Source of the DNA: Zopfochytrium polystomum
Taxonomy: Eukaryota; Chytridiomycota; Chytridiomycetes; Chytridiales; Chytridiaceae
DNA: 64,000 bases
Direction: 5' to 3'
NCBI GenBank assembly: GCA_025765615.1
Contig: JAIVFJ010000232.1
Coordinates: 1 to 64,000, forward strand
The notes under the pieces were generated by a model. It ran no database searches and was not told the origin of the DNA. It saw only the letters and a program-made list of their open reading frames with translations. Positions 34,286 through 44,604 of the stretch are shown here, one piece after another (the stretch's first letter is position 1; every line of letters starts with the position of its first letter). Both the position numbers and the translations under genes were made by a program.

Positions 34286-35201
34286 CGGGCGACCAAGAAG
34301 GTTTGCTCGCAGTTCGGAACTGGGGATGGTGGAGGAACCCAAACAAGGGTCACCCGCTGGAATTTTTTGTTCTAGAGCAATTCTTAAGAAAAAAAAAATT
34401 TGGGTCGCCCGCGGAGATGCCTGAAGCACTGGGTTCTTCCAATTTTTAGGAAGCTCAGCCACCACCGCACAGCCCTACGCCCTGCATGTGTGTTTGTGTG
34501 TGAGAGTGTGTGTGTGTGGTGTGTGTGTGTGTGTGTGTGTCGAATTTCTTGCTTTATTCTCTCTTTTTTTTGTTTTTATTTTTTAATTTTTTTTTTGCTT
34601 TGCTCACATTTTTTCGTCGTCCCTGGACAGAGCGGAAGGCACATCCGTCTGGCTGCGTTACCACCCATCGGAACTCGGAATGAGGCGGATTCCAAGCCGC
34701 GCGACCGTTGGTGCTGACGTCACCCAGGCGGCTGCCGTTTTCGGTGGTGCGCCTCAACATGCTTGACATCCGGGAATGGCCGGAATTTACTTGCCCAAAA
34801 TTTTTTCTTATTTATTTTTACACTAAATCGAAAAATACACGTTGGCGCGCCGCTCTCCGCTCAACTGTCGGATAGTGCGTAAACACTATCATCAAATTGA
34901 AAGCTTTTTCTTTTCCTCTTGTGTGCCGCCTTCTGACGACAGCCACGACGAACGAGGACGAACGACGACAACGACGAGGGCGCGCGGACGACGAGCAAGC
35001 ATTCTCTGGGTAAGCAAATAAAACTCTGCGACCCAACAAGGGAGGCCGGGTGCTGTTGCCGCCTCGGGACTTTTTGGCTGCTTCGGGGTGAAACTAATCC
35101 CCTCCCACTCCCTTCCACTTCTGCGGCCTCGATTTTTGGTGACGCCGTACACTACGACTTCCACCATCACCATGGCCAGCCCTTGAGTAACATCGACCGC
35201 G
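34286..35201. other. Intergenic, upstream of PAQR gene
   Basis: It contains a GT microsatellite at 34505-34541 and poly-T tracts at 34560-34600. No gene is seen. The last 200 nt, GC-rich, probably holds the PAQR promoter and 5' UTR. Confidence 0.5.
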
Positions 35202-36413
35202 ATGGGAGACTCCCAAGACAATCACGCCATGCCGCCACTGCAGAGGAAGCCCTCCCGTGATAGCGATTGCTATCACCAACCCAACCCTACGCCCGTCCGA
35301 CTCACTGCGGAAAGCAACCATTGTGACACCGCCGGAGGAAGTTGTGGAGGCCTCCTGGTGGAGGACCCAGAAAGCGAGGCGGCGGTCGCCGCCAGGGAGC
35401 TCTTGGCCGTGTCTGGTCCATGGCGTGACGAGCCGGCGGCCGCACGAGCGAAGCTCTTTAGATGGTACGTGTGAGTGCGAAGAAGCGAAGCAACGCTTCC
35501 CTTAATCCGAAAACTATTTTCGCCCGCGCACAGGTACCAGCGTGGACGGCTGCCCTACTACCATTTTCGCCAGATTCCACAGTATATGCAGGACAATCCG
35601 CAGATCCTTACAGGATATCGGGCGGGCTATACGTACCACGAAAATTGGATATCGTTATGTCATTTACACAATGAGTCGATGAACGTCTGGACGCACCTTG
35701 TGGGATCCGTCGCCTTTCTGCTGATCGCTGGGGCGGTCACCGTCGACGCGCTGAGGTCGGGGACCTGGGTAAAGGTGGGCGACACGCATGACAAGATTGT
35801 GCTTGCCTTGTTCCTGTTGTCCTTCTCCTTCACCTACGGCGCGTCCGCCCTTTTCCACTTGCACCTGAGCCACTCGAAGCATGCCTTCACGGTCTTCGGC
35901 TGCTGGGACTACTCAGGCATCTCGGCGGGCGTCCTGGGTACGTCCTCAGCGATTCTCCAATTTCTGTTCACGTGCGAGCCGGCCACACGCACGGGGTGGC
36001 AGCTTGCCGTGCTCTTTGTCAACGCGCTCGGTGTTGTTGGCCCTGCTTTTCCGTTTTGGCCGACCCCGGCGTTCCGACCGAAGCGCGCAGCACTCTATAT
36101 GGTCTCGGCGATTGTCAGCATGGGCCCGATCGCGCATTTTATCGTGCGACACGGTTTCGCCGCGCTGCCAAACCCGCACGAATACGCTGCGGTACCCGAA
36201 TTCGTGGCGGGGCTGGCTGTCTGCTTTGCGGGCGTCGTGCTCTACGTCAAGAGGATGCCTGAGCGGTTGTCCCCGGGATTGTTTGACTATTTCGGGCATA
36301 GCCACCAGATTTGGCACGCACTCTGCATTGTTTCGGCGTTGTTGCACGCCCATGTCATCCTGAGTCTGATGGTGTGGAAGTCGGCCGGCAGTCCGCCTGG
36401 ATGCCGAGCATGA
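35202..36413 (+). CDS. PAQR / Izh-type (adiponectin-receptor, hemolysin-III) membrane protein
   Basis: Exons are 35202-35464 and 35534-36413, 380 residues, with the split Trp codon rejoined exactly. The cytosolic N-terminus of about 90 residues precedes the conserved LPYYHFRQIP and a seven-helix core. Signatures are HNESMNVWTHL (H133), GASALFHLHLSHS (H196 in the metal-site region), CWDYSGIS (D213), and the TM7 motif GHSHQIWH (H345, H349). These His and Asp residues form the zinc-dependent active centre of PAQR family members, thought to be ceramidase-like hydrolases. Fungal relatives (Izh1-4) influence zinc and sterol homeostasis. The gene is intact, single-intron, and stands alone on the plus strand within the decaying transporter array. 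Start ATG at 35202; an in-frame ATG lies 9 codons later. Confidence 0.93.
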
Positions 36414-37014
36414 GTGTAATTCGGCGTCCTTCAGTTTCCCTCCAGATGCGCTTTGGGCACAGTGTGAACATTCCATATGTGAAGTGGACACGTGTGAACT
36501 GCAAGGCTTCTATGCAAATATAGCCACTGAGAAAGAATATCAGATTGATGAGGAAATCGTCTTGTTTTGTGAGGAAGGCAGAGAGTAGTAGCCACAAATT
36601 TGACATAAAAAGGAGAAACGTTGCATTGCGACAGAGTGGGATTGCCAACGATTTTTCTCTAGGTACAACATCTCCCGCACGTACTAGTACTGCAAACTCT
36701 AAGTTCAAGAAGAGACAACCAGTCTATTCAACTAACTTTCAAATGCTCCGTGGAAGGATTTTGCAGGTGCGAAGTGTTGCGTCAAAACGGATCGATCGAA
36801 CAGGTACAGTTCAGAGTTGCCCAGCTTCCTCCCAACAGATAAATCGACTTAAATAATCTCCACATTCTTTTAATTACTTAAGGCAATGAGATCAGATGGG
36901 GTAATGCGAAGTTGTCAAAAAGAAATCTTGGAGGACTAAAATAGAGGAATCCCGAAAAGTGCCAATATGATATTGAAGAAAGAATCCGTAAACAAAGTCC
37001 AGTCCCAAACCGCG
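36414..37014. other. Intergenic, no supported gene
   Basis: A 103-codon plus-strand frame at 36545-36856 has no recognisable motif and AT-rich codon use unlike local genes, so it is not called. Confidence 0.4.
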
Positions 37015-38140
37015 TAGGTAGACTTTCCCCTAGCGATACATCAGCAGCCGCGCGTGGATCCCCACAATGGCCACAATCCAAGCACTGAGTTACCCCACCA
37101 GTAGTCGAGGCTGTCATACCTGGTCGTGGCAAACAACGGGAACGCAAAACCAAAGATCTCCCGCAGCACCGACCCAGCCCAAACAGGAAGATGCGGAGGT
37201 CGGGCAGGATCCAGTGGAGCGTGGTTTGGGCGGTCCAGCCGTACAGGAAAAGCTAGATGGGGGACGCAGGTTTACCAGAATGACAGCGGCACCAATCATC
37301 GAGAGCGTGTGGAAAGTCCACCGCTAGTTGTACCTCGACAAGGAACGGCAATGATGGAACCAAACCGGCTCGAGCGACGGCGCGAGAGACAAGACGATCA
37401 TTCCGATTCCGATTTCCCCCGGTTTGTAAGATGTCGCTGAGTACACCTGCGCCAATCTGGGGTGGGGAAAACGGCGCAAGAGAGCAGCGTAAGCGAGAGT
37501 TTGGGCAAAAAGAAGGAGTCCCGTTACCTAGAGCGGCGCACTGCTACCGACGACGGCAAGGAACCGGAAAATGAGCATCTCAGTCAGGTTGGTGGAATAC
37601 GTGTAGGCAATGTTGAAGCCCAAGAAACACATGGCGGGGATAAGGATGACCCTAGCGGCGTCCGTAGATTTCAGAAAGCGGACCAAAAAAGAGCGGGCCA
37701 AGAGCGAAAGCCAGGACGGAATGGAAAGGATCATCTCTTGCTCACCGACGAAGTGACGCCGAAATCTGGGAGGAAAGGTAATGAGTTCAGAGTCGCAGCA
37801 GAGCTCAAAGGCAAGTCCGACGTACCTCTTGAGATGAGGAGTACGGCGGACGATCGAAGAAGCCATTGGATGATGCCAATCAAGCCGACCTGCATTGGCA
37901 TTGACCACTTCTTGCCTTTTCACCATTTCCGACGGTTTGCAGGATCGTCCGGTCCATCCCATGTTACCTGGTCGAGCAAAAGTGAGAAAAGGCTTGGGTA
38001 GGGAGGGTCGAGTGTGACCAGCCGAGAGTGATCCTTGGCTACCTCGCTGGGCTGGGATCGTCTTCGACAGCGACTGTAGCTGTCTGCGGCTTGTCGTTGA
38101 CGTCTTCCGCGTCGAGTGCTCCCGTCGGGCTCTCTGGCAC
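37015..38140 (-). pseudogene. DHA1 transporter copy 4, heavily degraded
   Basis: Pieces of all four family exons are present in order. The first exon (PESPTGALDAEDVNDKPQTA) has its ATG changed to GTG at about 38138-38140. The second, [17 protein letters not shown], has lost part of the WS-KKW block. Exon 3 retains ILIPAMCFLGFNIAYTYSTN and LTEMLIFRFLAVVGSSAPL but is frameshifted. Exon 4 is reduced to scraps around the LDYWWGNS-like segment with a large internal deletion near 37160-37260. It belongs to the MPESPT subgroup with copies 3 and 5. Confidence 0.9.
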
Positions 38141-39832
38141 GGTGTGCGTGCTTGATTTCGTCGTCCCTTCGGCTCGAATGATTGCGAGCGTCGTCGGGAA
38201 GAGCGGATGGGTGGCCGTCAACCAACTGCTGCAATTACATGTGAACTGGGTGGCATGAAAGGGTATCTATGAAAGTGGCCCCAAAAAAAGCCGTGTTTTT
38301 TTTTTTTTTTTTGTCTGCTCGCTCAAAAAAGCCTTGCCTCTTTTTTGTGCTGGACGATTCGACGGATGTGTCCTCCGTCTGTCTGTCTGCAGGCCATTCG
38401 TGCAACCAGCGAAAATCCAACAAAAGAAAAAGAAGAAAGAAATTTTCCTTTTTTTTTTTTTTTTTTTTTTTTTTGTCCCCGACACTGTCGTCATCCCAAC
38501 GGAACATTCGATATTTCAATTTCTGACTCTGCTTCGGTGACGACGAACATCCAAGCCCACTAAGGTGAGAGTGAGGTTGAGGTACCGCATTCCTTCTACG
38601 CTGGTGAGCGCCGCCACCATGCTGTTAGGTTGTAGTCACGATGTGTGAGTCCAATAGTTGGATCTACGCTGTAGTTCTCCTGCCACTGGATGCTATAGCT
38701 AGATTCAACTGAAGATCTCACATATTTGGCAACGTTTCGCCTAGTGGACTAGAATTCGGCCAATACCTCTCACTGCTTCGACACATCACTCGTGCTATTT
38801 TCGCCACCAACTGTGACACTTGTGTCATTCACATTCGGCAGCTCGAGAGTTTACCTACACTAGGGAGCGAACACCAACAACAGGCGTGCTGAATGGGAGA
38901 CTGGGTACTGCGGGAACAGTCGAAAGCATTCGCTCCTTTCCGGAATGGAGGAACCGGAAGTGCTATATGGCAAAGTCGATCATGCCGGGCTCCCCAGCCC
39001 CAAGTAGTGCTGTAGAGGTGCCGGGCGAAGGCACGGGTTTGGTGAGAGGAAGGCTGAAAAGGTCGTCGTCACTGAGTGGAGCCTGGATCGCACGACCAGT
39101 TGCCACATTGGTGAAAGTGGCGACTGGGCATCCGTTGAGAGATTTAAGTGCGCAGCAAAGTGAACACTGTGGTCTGTAAAAGTCTTCATACATTGGACAA
39201 AACCCCTTTATTGACACATTCGAAAAACAAACAAGCAAAAGTAAAATGTGTCTAAAGAGCGGCTACCTCAATACTTGGTGGAACCCCTTTGTTTTTGATC
39301 ACAGCCTCGATTCTCTTTGCATACTTTCAACTAAACATTGAAGGAACAATCGGAAATTTTGGTGATGCGCCAAACAGAACGAACCGCCCTTCCCCCAAGT
39401 AATAAATCGACGTACAGTAGTATCCCGAAAACTTTGGGCAACCAACTAAAAATCAAGTGAAATGAACTCAAATCAAGCTCGACAGATAGGACTAGAGACT
39501 GCTGGATTCCCACAAGCAAACTGCTTTCTTTGTTTTGTCAGGTCGCCTCGCGCCCAGTCATGGTGAGTTGATTTTGACTTGTTTTCCAGGTGCACACCCA
39601 CAGTTTTCAGGCTGGGACTGTGAATCACGCTTGAACTCTCACTTATTTACCCCCAAACAATGAGTCAGATAGGGCAATGTAAAGTTCTCAATACGGCAGT
39701 CATATTGATTGACGAAAATTTGAAAAACTAATAAAAATCTCTTGTTTTTTTGCTTGGGAGGCTGCTGCACACGGCGCTCCCGAAAAGTGCCAATACAATG
39801 TTGAAGAAAGAAACTCGTAGGCCAAGCCAAGC
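38141..39832. other. Upstream flank of copy 4 and undefined DNA
   Basis: It holds two long poly-T tracts (38297-38312 and 38450-38474), the palindrome, and at 39190-39450 possible Tc1/mariner-like debris (see findings). The 119-codon frame at 38820-39179 has no recognisable motif. Confidence 0.4.
38361..38379. promoter_or_regulatory. Palindromic CGG-N9-CCG element upstream of copy 4
   Basis: GACGGA-N7-TCCGTC, retained although the downstream gene is dead. Confidence 0.35.
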
Positions 39833-41537
39833 CTAACCCGCCGCGTAAGTGGACTTTTCTCTGAAATACGCGCCATAGCGGTATACCAGCAATGGCGCGG
39901 GGATGCCCACGATCGCAACAAATCCAAGCACCGAGTTCCCCCAGCCATAGTCGAGGCTGTCGTACATGGTCGTGGCAAACAACGGGAACGCAAAACCAAA
40001 GATGGATCGCAGCACGGACGCGGCGGCCATCGCAGACGCAGAGTAGCGGCGGTAGGCGTCGACGAGGTAAATGGTGATGATGAGGAACGGCACAGAGAAC
40101 GACATGCCAAACAGGAAGATGCCGAGGTCGGGCAGGATCCAGTGGAGCGTGTTCTGGGCGGACCAGCCGTACAAGAAGAGCGAGATGGGAAGGACAAAAG
40201 CGAACGGGATGGCGACAGGGAGACGGAACTCTGGCTCTCCAACTCCGTCGTTCTGGTCGCGGAGACGGAGGTAGATTTTTTGCATGAAGGGCGCGGAACC
40301 GAGACTGCCCACGAACATGCCGAGCCCAAGGCTGATAAAGTGGAGGCCGGAGATGCCGATGGCTTGGTGGTAGCGGACGATCCAAAGCTTTGAAAACGTG
40401 GCCAGGACGAGGTACATTAGGCCGTAGATGTAGGCCATGTAGAGGGCGACGACCTGGACGATCGGCTGGGTGAAGAGCAAGATGAAGGGCCGCTTGATGG
40501 ACTCGCTGAGCACGAGCGAAACGCTGCCGTGGAGTGACGAGGGCGGTTTTTTTCCCGATTTTCGCGGCCTTGACGGCCAGAATGCGTGGGGCGTACGTCT
40601 CGGTCAGAAGAAACAAGCTTAGGACGATGACGATGCCGCCGATCATTGAGAGCGCGTGGAAAGTCCACTGCCAGTTGTACCGCTCGACAAGGAATGCCGC
40701 GATGATGGGACCTAAGACTGGCCCGAGCAACGGCGCGAGGGAAAAGATGATCATTCCGGGTCCGATTTCCTCTGGTTTGAAGATGTCGCTGAGCACGCCT
40801 GCGCCAACCTGGGGTGGGAGAGGAGCGGTTGGGGGAAACGGCGCAAAAGAGCAGCGTAAGCGAGAGTTTGGCCTTAAAGAAGGAGTCTTCTTACCGAGAG
40901 CGGCGCACTGCCACCGACGCCGGCAAGGAACCGGAAAATGAGCATCTCAGTCAGGTTGGTGGAATACGTGCAGGCAATGTTGAAGCCCAAGAAACACATG
41001 GCGGGGATAAGGATGACCCAGCGGCGTCCGTAGATTTCAGAAAGCGGACCAAAAAAGAGCGGGCCAAGAGCGAAAGCCAGGACAAAAATTGAAAGGATCA
41101 TCTCTTGGCTAACCGACGAAGTGACGCCGAAATCTGGGAGAAAATGCAAGGAGTTCAGTAAACTCGTTCAGATCGCAGCAGAGCTTTGGTTGGGGGCTCA
41201 AAGGCGAGTTCGACGGACCTTTTGAGATGAGGGGAACCGCGGGGCCAACGATCGAAGAAGCCATTGGCCCGATTATACCAATCAAGCCGACCTGCATTGT
41301 CCTTGACCACTTCTTGCCCTTTGACCAGTTCCGAGGATTTGCGGGATCGTCTGGTCCGTCCCATGTGACCTGGTCGAGCAAAAGTGAGAAAAGGCTTGGG
41401 TAGGCAGGGTCGAGTGTGCCAAGCTGGCAGGGATCCTTGGCTACCTCGCTGGGATCGTCCTCGACGGCGAAGGCAGCGAACTGCGGCTTGTCATTAATAT
41501 CTTCCGCGTTGAGAGTTACCGTCGGGCTCTCTGGCAT
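39833..41537 (-). pseudogene. DHA1 MFS transporter copy 5, one 1-nt frame break
   Basis: Exons (minus) are 41445-41537, 41219-41369, 40895-41133 and 39833-40808. The last exon is 976 nt against 975 in intact copies because a T run at 40547-40553 has seven Ts where copy 3 has six. This shifts the frame just after the LAVKAAKIGKK segment. Before and after that point the protein is fully conserved ([20 protein letters not shown] start; EKSTYAAG end). The exon 2 donor is GTCCGT, a weaker GT site than in sister copies. A homopolymer length error in the assembly is as likely as true inactivation. Confidence 0.88.
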
Positions 41538-41959
41538 GGTGTGCGTGCTTGATTGCGTCGTCCCTTCGGCTCGGATGATCGCTCGTGAAGCTTCGAAGCC
41601 GGTCCGTCGTCGGGGTGAGCAGGCAATTTCGGGTGGCAGATGAACATCCACGAATAATGGGGGGTACTTAAGAAAGCCTCTCAAAACCTCTTTCTCTTTC
41701 TTCCTTCTTGTTGCCTTTCGGATCTTCGTTGAAACCCTTATTCTCAGGATACGGAGTGCGGAACTCGCGGACGCGACTGGACGGATGTGTCATCCGTCGG
41801 TCAGCCGAAAATGGGCGAAAAGTATTTGGAAGTTTGGAAATTTTTCCTTTTTTTTTTTTTTTTTTTTTTTTTCTTTGGGTCCCGCAACGCCGCCACGACG
41901 GTTGTCTTTCATGACACTGAGATCGACGATCCGCTGACAGACAGCAGGCAGCAAACCAG

Positions 41960-41994
<35 letters not shown>

Positions 41995-42391
41995 CCAGAA
42001 AAAGTATTGATTACTGTAATACTGTAATACATTAATAATAATAATAATATGCCATTCAGCCCCCAACCTCCGCTGATTCAGCAGCTTGCCCCTCATTCCC
42101 ATCCTCCACATCATCCGTCTCCCGACGGTCGTCATCATTCAACATAGTTAAACGCATCTGACAAGCCCACCAAACTGCCGGATCAAACTTTCCCCTCCGT
42201 CACAGGCGCAAAGACGCTTGTTTGTTCTGGTCGTTCACGGCGACGTTGGCACCGACATCCTTGGGATCAACAACCGTCGTTAAGATGAGATTCGGTTATC
42301 ATGTCGATACCAAAGAAATCGGAATCTCGCAAAGTGCAAACAGTAAACTGGAAGGAATTCCCAGCCACCAGCCCCTCATACCCCTTGAAGG
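41538..42391. other. Upstream flank of copy 5 / 3' region of copy 6
   Basis: The copy 5 upstream flank, homologous to that of copy 3, extends to about 42190. It includes the palindrome at 41780, a poly-T tract at 41849-41872, a CT microsatellite at 41961-41990 and a short ATA tract near 42031-42050. No gene. Confidence 0.5.
41780..41798. promoter_or_regulatory. Palindromic CGG-N9-CCG element upstream of copy 5
   Basis: GACGGAT-N5-ATCCGTC, a perfect 7-bp inverted repeat about 240 nt upstream of the ATG at 41537. Confidence 0.4.
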
Positions 42392-43800
42392 TCATTTCCC
42401 TTTCCCTGCAGCGTAGGTAAAGATTGACCGCAGCACCGACCCAGCCGCCATCGCGGACTTCGAGTAGCGGCGGTAGGCGTCGATGAGGTAAATGGAGATG
42501 ACGAAGAACGACAAGGAGAACGACATGCCAAACAAGAAAATGCCTCGGTCGGGCAGGATCCAGTGCTGCGTGTTTTGGGCGGCCCATCCGTATAAAAGCA
42601 ACGAGACGGGGAGGAGGAAGGCGAACAGGATGGCGACGGGAACTCTGGCTCCGCGATGCCGTTGTTCTTTTCGCGGAGGAGGAGGTATATTTTCAGTTTC
42701 TGCATGAAGGGCGCGGAGCCGATGCAGCCGATGAAGAGGCCGAGGCCCAGGCTGAGCTAGTGTAGGCCGGATATCCCTGTGGCTTGTTGGTAGCGGAGGA
42801 TCCAGAGCTTTGTAAAGGTGGAGAACACCAGGTATAGGAGGCCGTAGACGTCGGCCATGTAGAGGGCGACCACTTGGACGATCGGCTGGGTGAAGAGCAA
42901 GATGAAGGGCCGCTTGAGGGACTCGCCCAGCACCTGCGAGGTTCTTTCCAGTTTTGGCGGCCTTGACGGCGAGCAGGCGCAGAGACTCGGTGACGAAAAA
43001 CAGGTTTACCAGAATGACGACAGCACCAATCATGGAAAGCGCGTGGAAGGTCCACTGCCAGTCGTACCGCTCGATCAAGAACGATCCGATGATCGGACCA
43101 AACACAGGCCCGAGCGACGGCATAAGCGCAAAGATGATTAACGCGATGCCGATTTCCTCCGGTTTGAAGATATCGCGACAACCTGCGGGAAGGCGGAAGC
43201 AGGAAGATAGGAGTAAAGACAGTTCAGAGAGTGTGTGGACAATGGTTTCAAGCAGTTTTTACCGAGAGCGGCGCACTACCACCGACGCCGGCAAGGAGCC
43301 GGAAAATGAGCGTCTCCGTCAGGTTGGTTGAATAAGTGCAGACAATGTTGAAGCCCAGGAAAAAGATTGCGGGGATAAGGAAAACCCAGCGGCGTTGGTA
43401 GATTTCAGAGAGCGGGCCAAACAAGTGTGCGCCAAGAGCGAAAGCGGGGACGAAAATGGAAAGAACATCGCCTGGCTTACTGACGAAGTAACACCATGCT
43501 AATCAGACCGGCTTGCACTGTAATGGACCAATTGTTGGTATTGGACCAATATTTAGAATTGGCGGATCGTCCCGTGCGTCCCATGCGACCTGTATTGGGC
43601 CAGTAAAAAATTTAGTGGCGAACGGTTGAGCCGCGGGTCGTCCGAAGAACTGCCAGTTTGAGGGCCAAGTTGGGAGGGTCCAAACTGCGAAAGACAGTCA
43701 ACGCACCTCGCTGGGGTCGTCTTCGACCGAAATGGTGGCCGTTTGCTTCCTATCTTCCTCCGCGTTGAGCGTTCCCGTCGGGGTGCTCGGTCTGGAGGTC
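42392..43800 (-). pseudogene. DHA1 transporter copy 6, with a clean internal C-terminal deletion
   Basis: Exon 1 remnant (SRPSTPTGTLNAEEDRKQTA, no ATG), damaged exons 2 and 3, and exon 4 are recognisable. In exon 4, GPVFGPIIGSFLIERYDWQW and WILPDRGIFLFGMSFSLSFF remain. The frame changes at several points (near 43150, 42955, 42700 and 42645). Near 42425 the sequence jumps from GSVLRSIF directly to TYAAG, deleting about 50 residues that all other copies have, and continues KGK to a new TGA at 42392. Part of exon 2 (WSKGKKW region) is also lost. Certainly non-functional. Confidence 0.9.
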
Positions 43801-44604
43801 GGAAGACGGTTTGTGGTCCGGGTGAAATGCTGCAGAGGATGTAATTGGAGTGCCTTTCTGCGGCATACGATGTTTATACACATCGCTAATGTTTTCGGGT
43901 TAGGGTTGGCCTCGGAGCCGTACGCACTCCCTGTTGTTTTTTTGGTGCGCCGTGTCTCTTGGAAACGGTCCTTCCTCGGGATTTTATTATGAAAGACCGG
44001 ACAGACGTTCATCCTCCGGTACCTGCAATGCCAAATAAATAAAATCAAATATATCGAGCGGGTATCCGCTAGTCTCAATGCTGCAGATATTAATATCTTC
44101 AACAGCATGCAAATGGCTTTTTTCTTTTTGGCATTCTTTTTAATTTCTCTGATTTTGTTATAAACCGAGGCTGACGCGCGAAGTCCCCAGACTTGCTGAT
44201 CTCGTTGTTCAGGTTTTCGCGTCGTGGCCATCGAGAACCCGTTTTGGTTTGAGGTTAACGGCTGGAGGCTCGAAGGGACCTGCATCGAGCTGCGTGAGGA
44301 GGCGGCCCTGTCTTTGAGATTGTGCCCGCATTAAGCTCCATAATAACCTAGTCTTAGCCCTTGCACATAAGCCGTCAACGTTGAGAATAGTTAGAAAGAC
44401 ATCCTCAGCAGACTGGATCCACGCCAATTGATGTCGCTTGCGATCAACACAGCCGTTAAAGACAGATGAGACTCGGGCATCATGTTGAGTGGATAAATGT
44501 AAAAGGAGCATCGGAGGGAAAAAATTGGAGCCCCATGAAGTTTCTCCGGCTGGCTTGAAGAAAAAAAATTCCCGTGCACAAGCTCGTTCTCCCTCCAGTC
44601 CCAC
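43801..44604. other. Intergenic between copies 6 and 7
   Basis: No gene is seen. The stretch near 43985-44012 has a loose CCGGA...TCCGG inverted pair that may be the decayed promoter palindrome of copy 6. Confidence 0.4.

Noticed and set aside
36545..36856. 103-codon plus-strand frame after the PAQR gene
   Set aside because: AT-rich, no motif, no splice context, and codon use unlike real genes in the window.
38820..39179. 119-codon plus-strand frame
   Set aside because: No recognisable motif and flanked by transposon-like debris; could not be supported as a gene.
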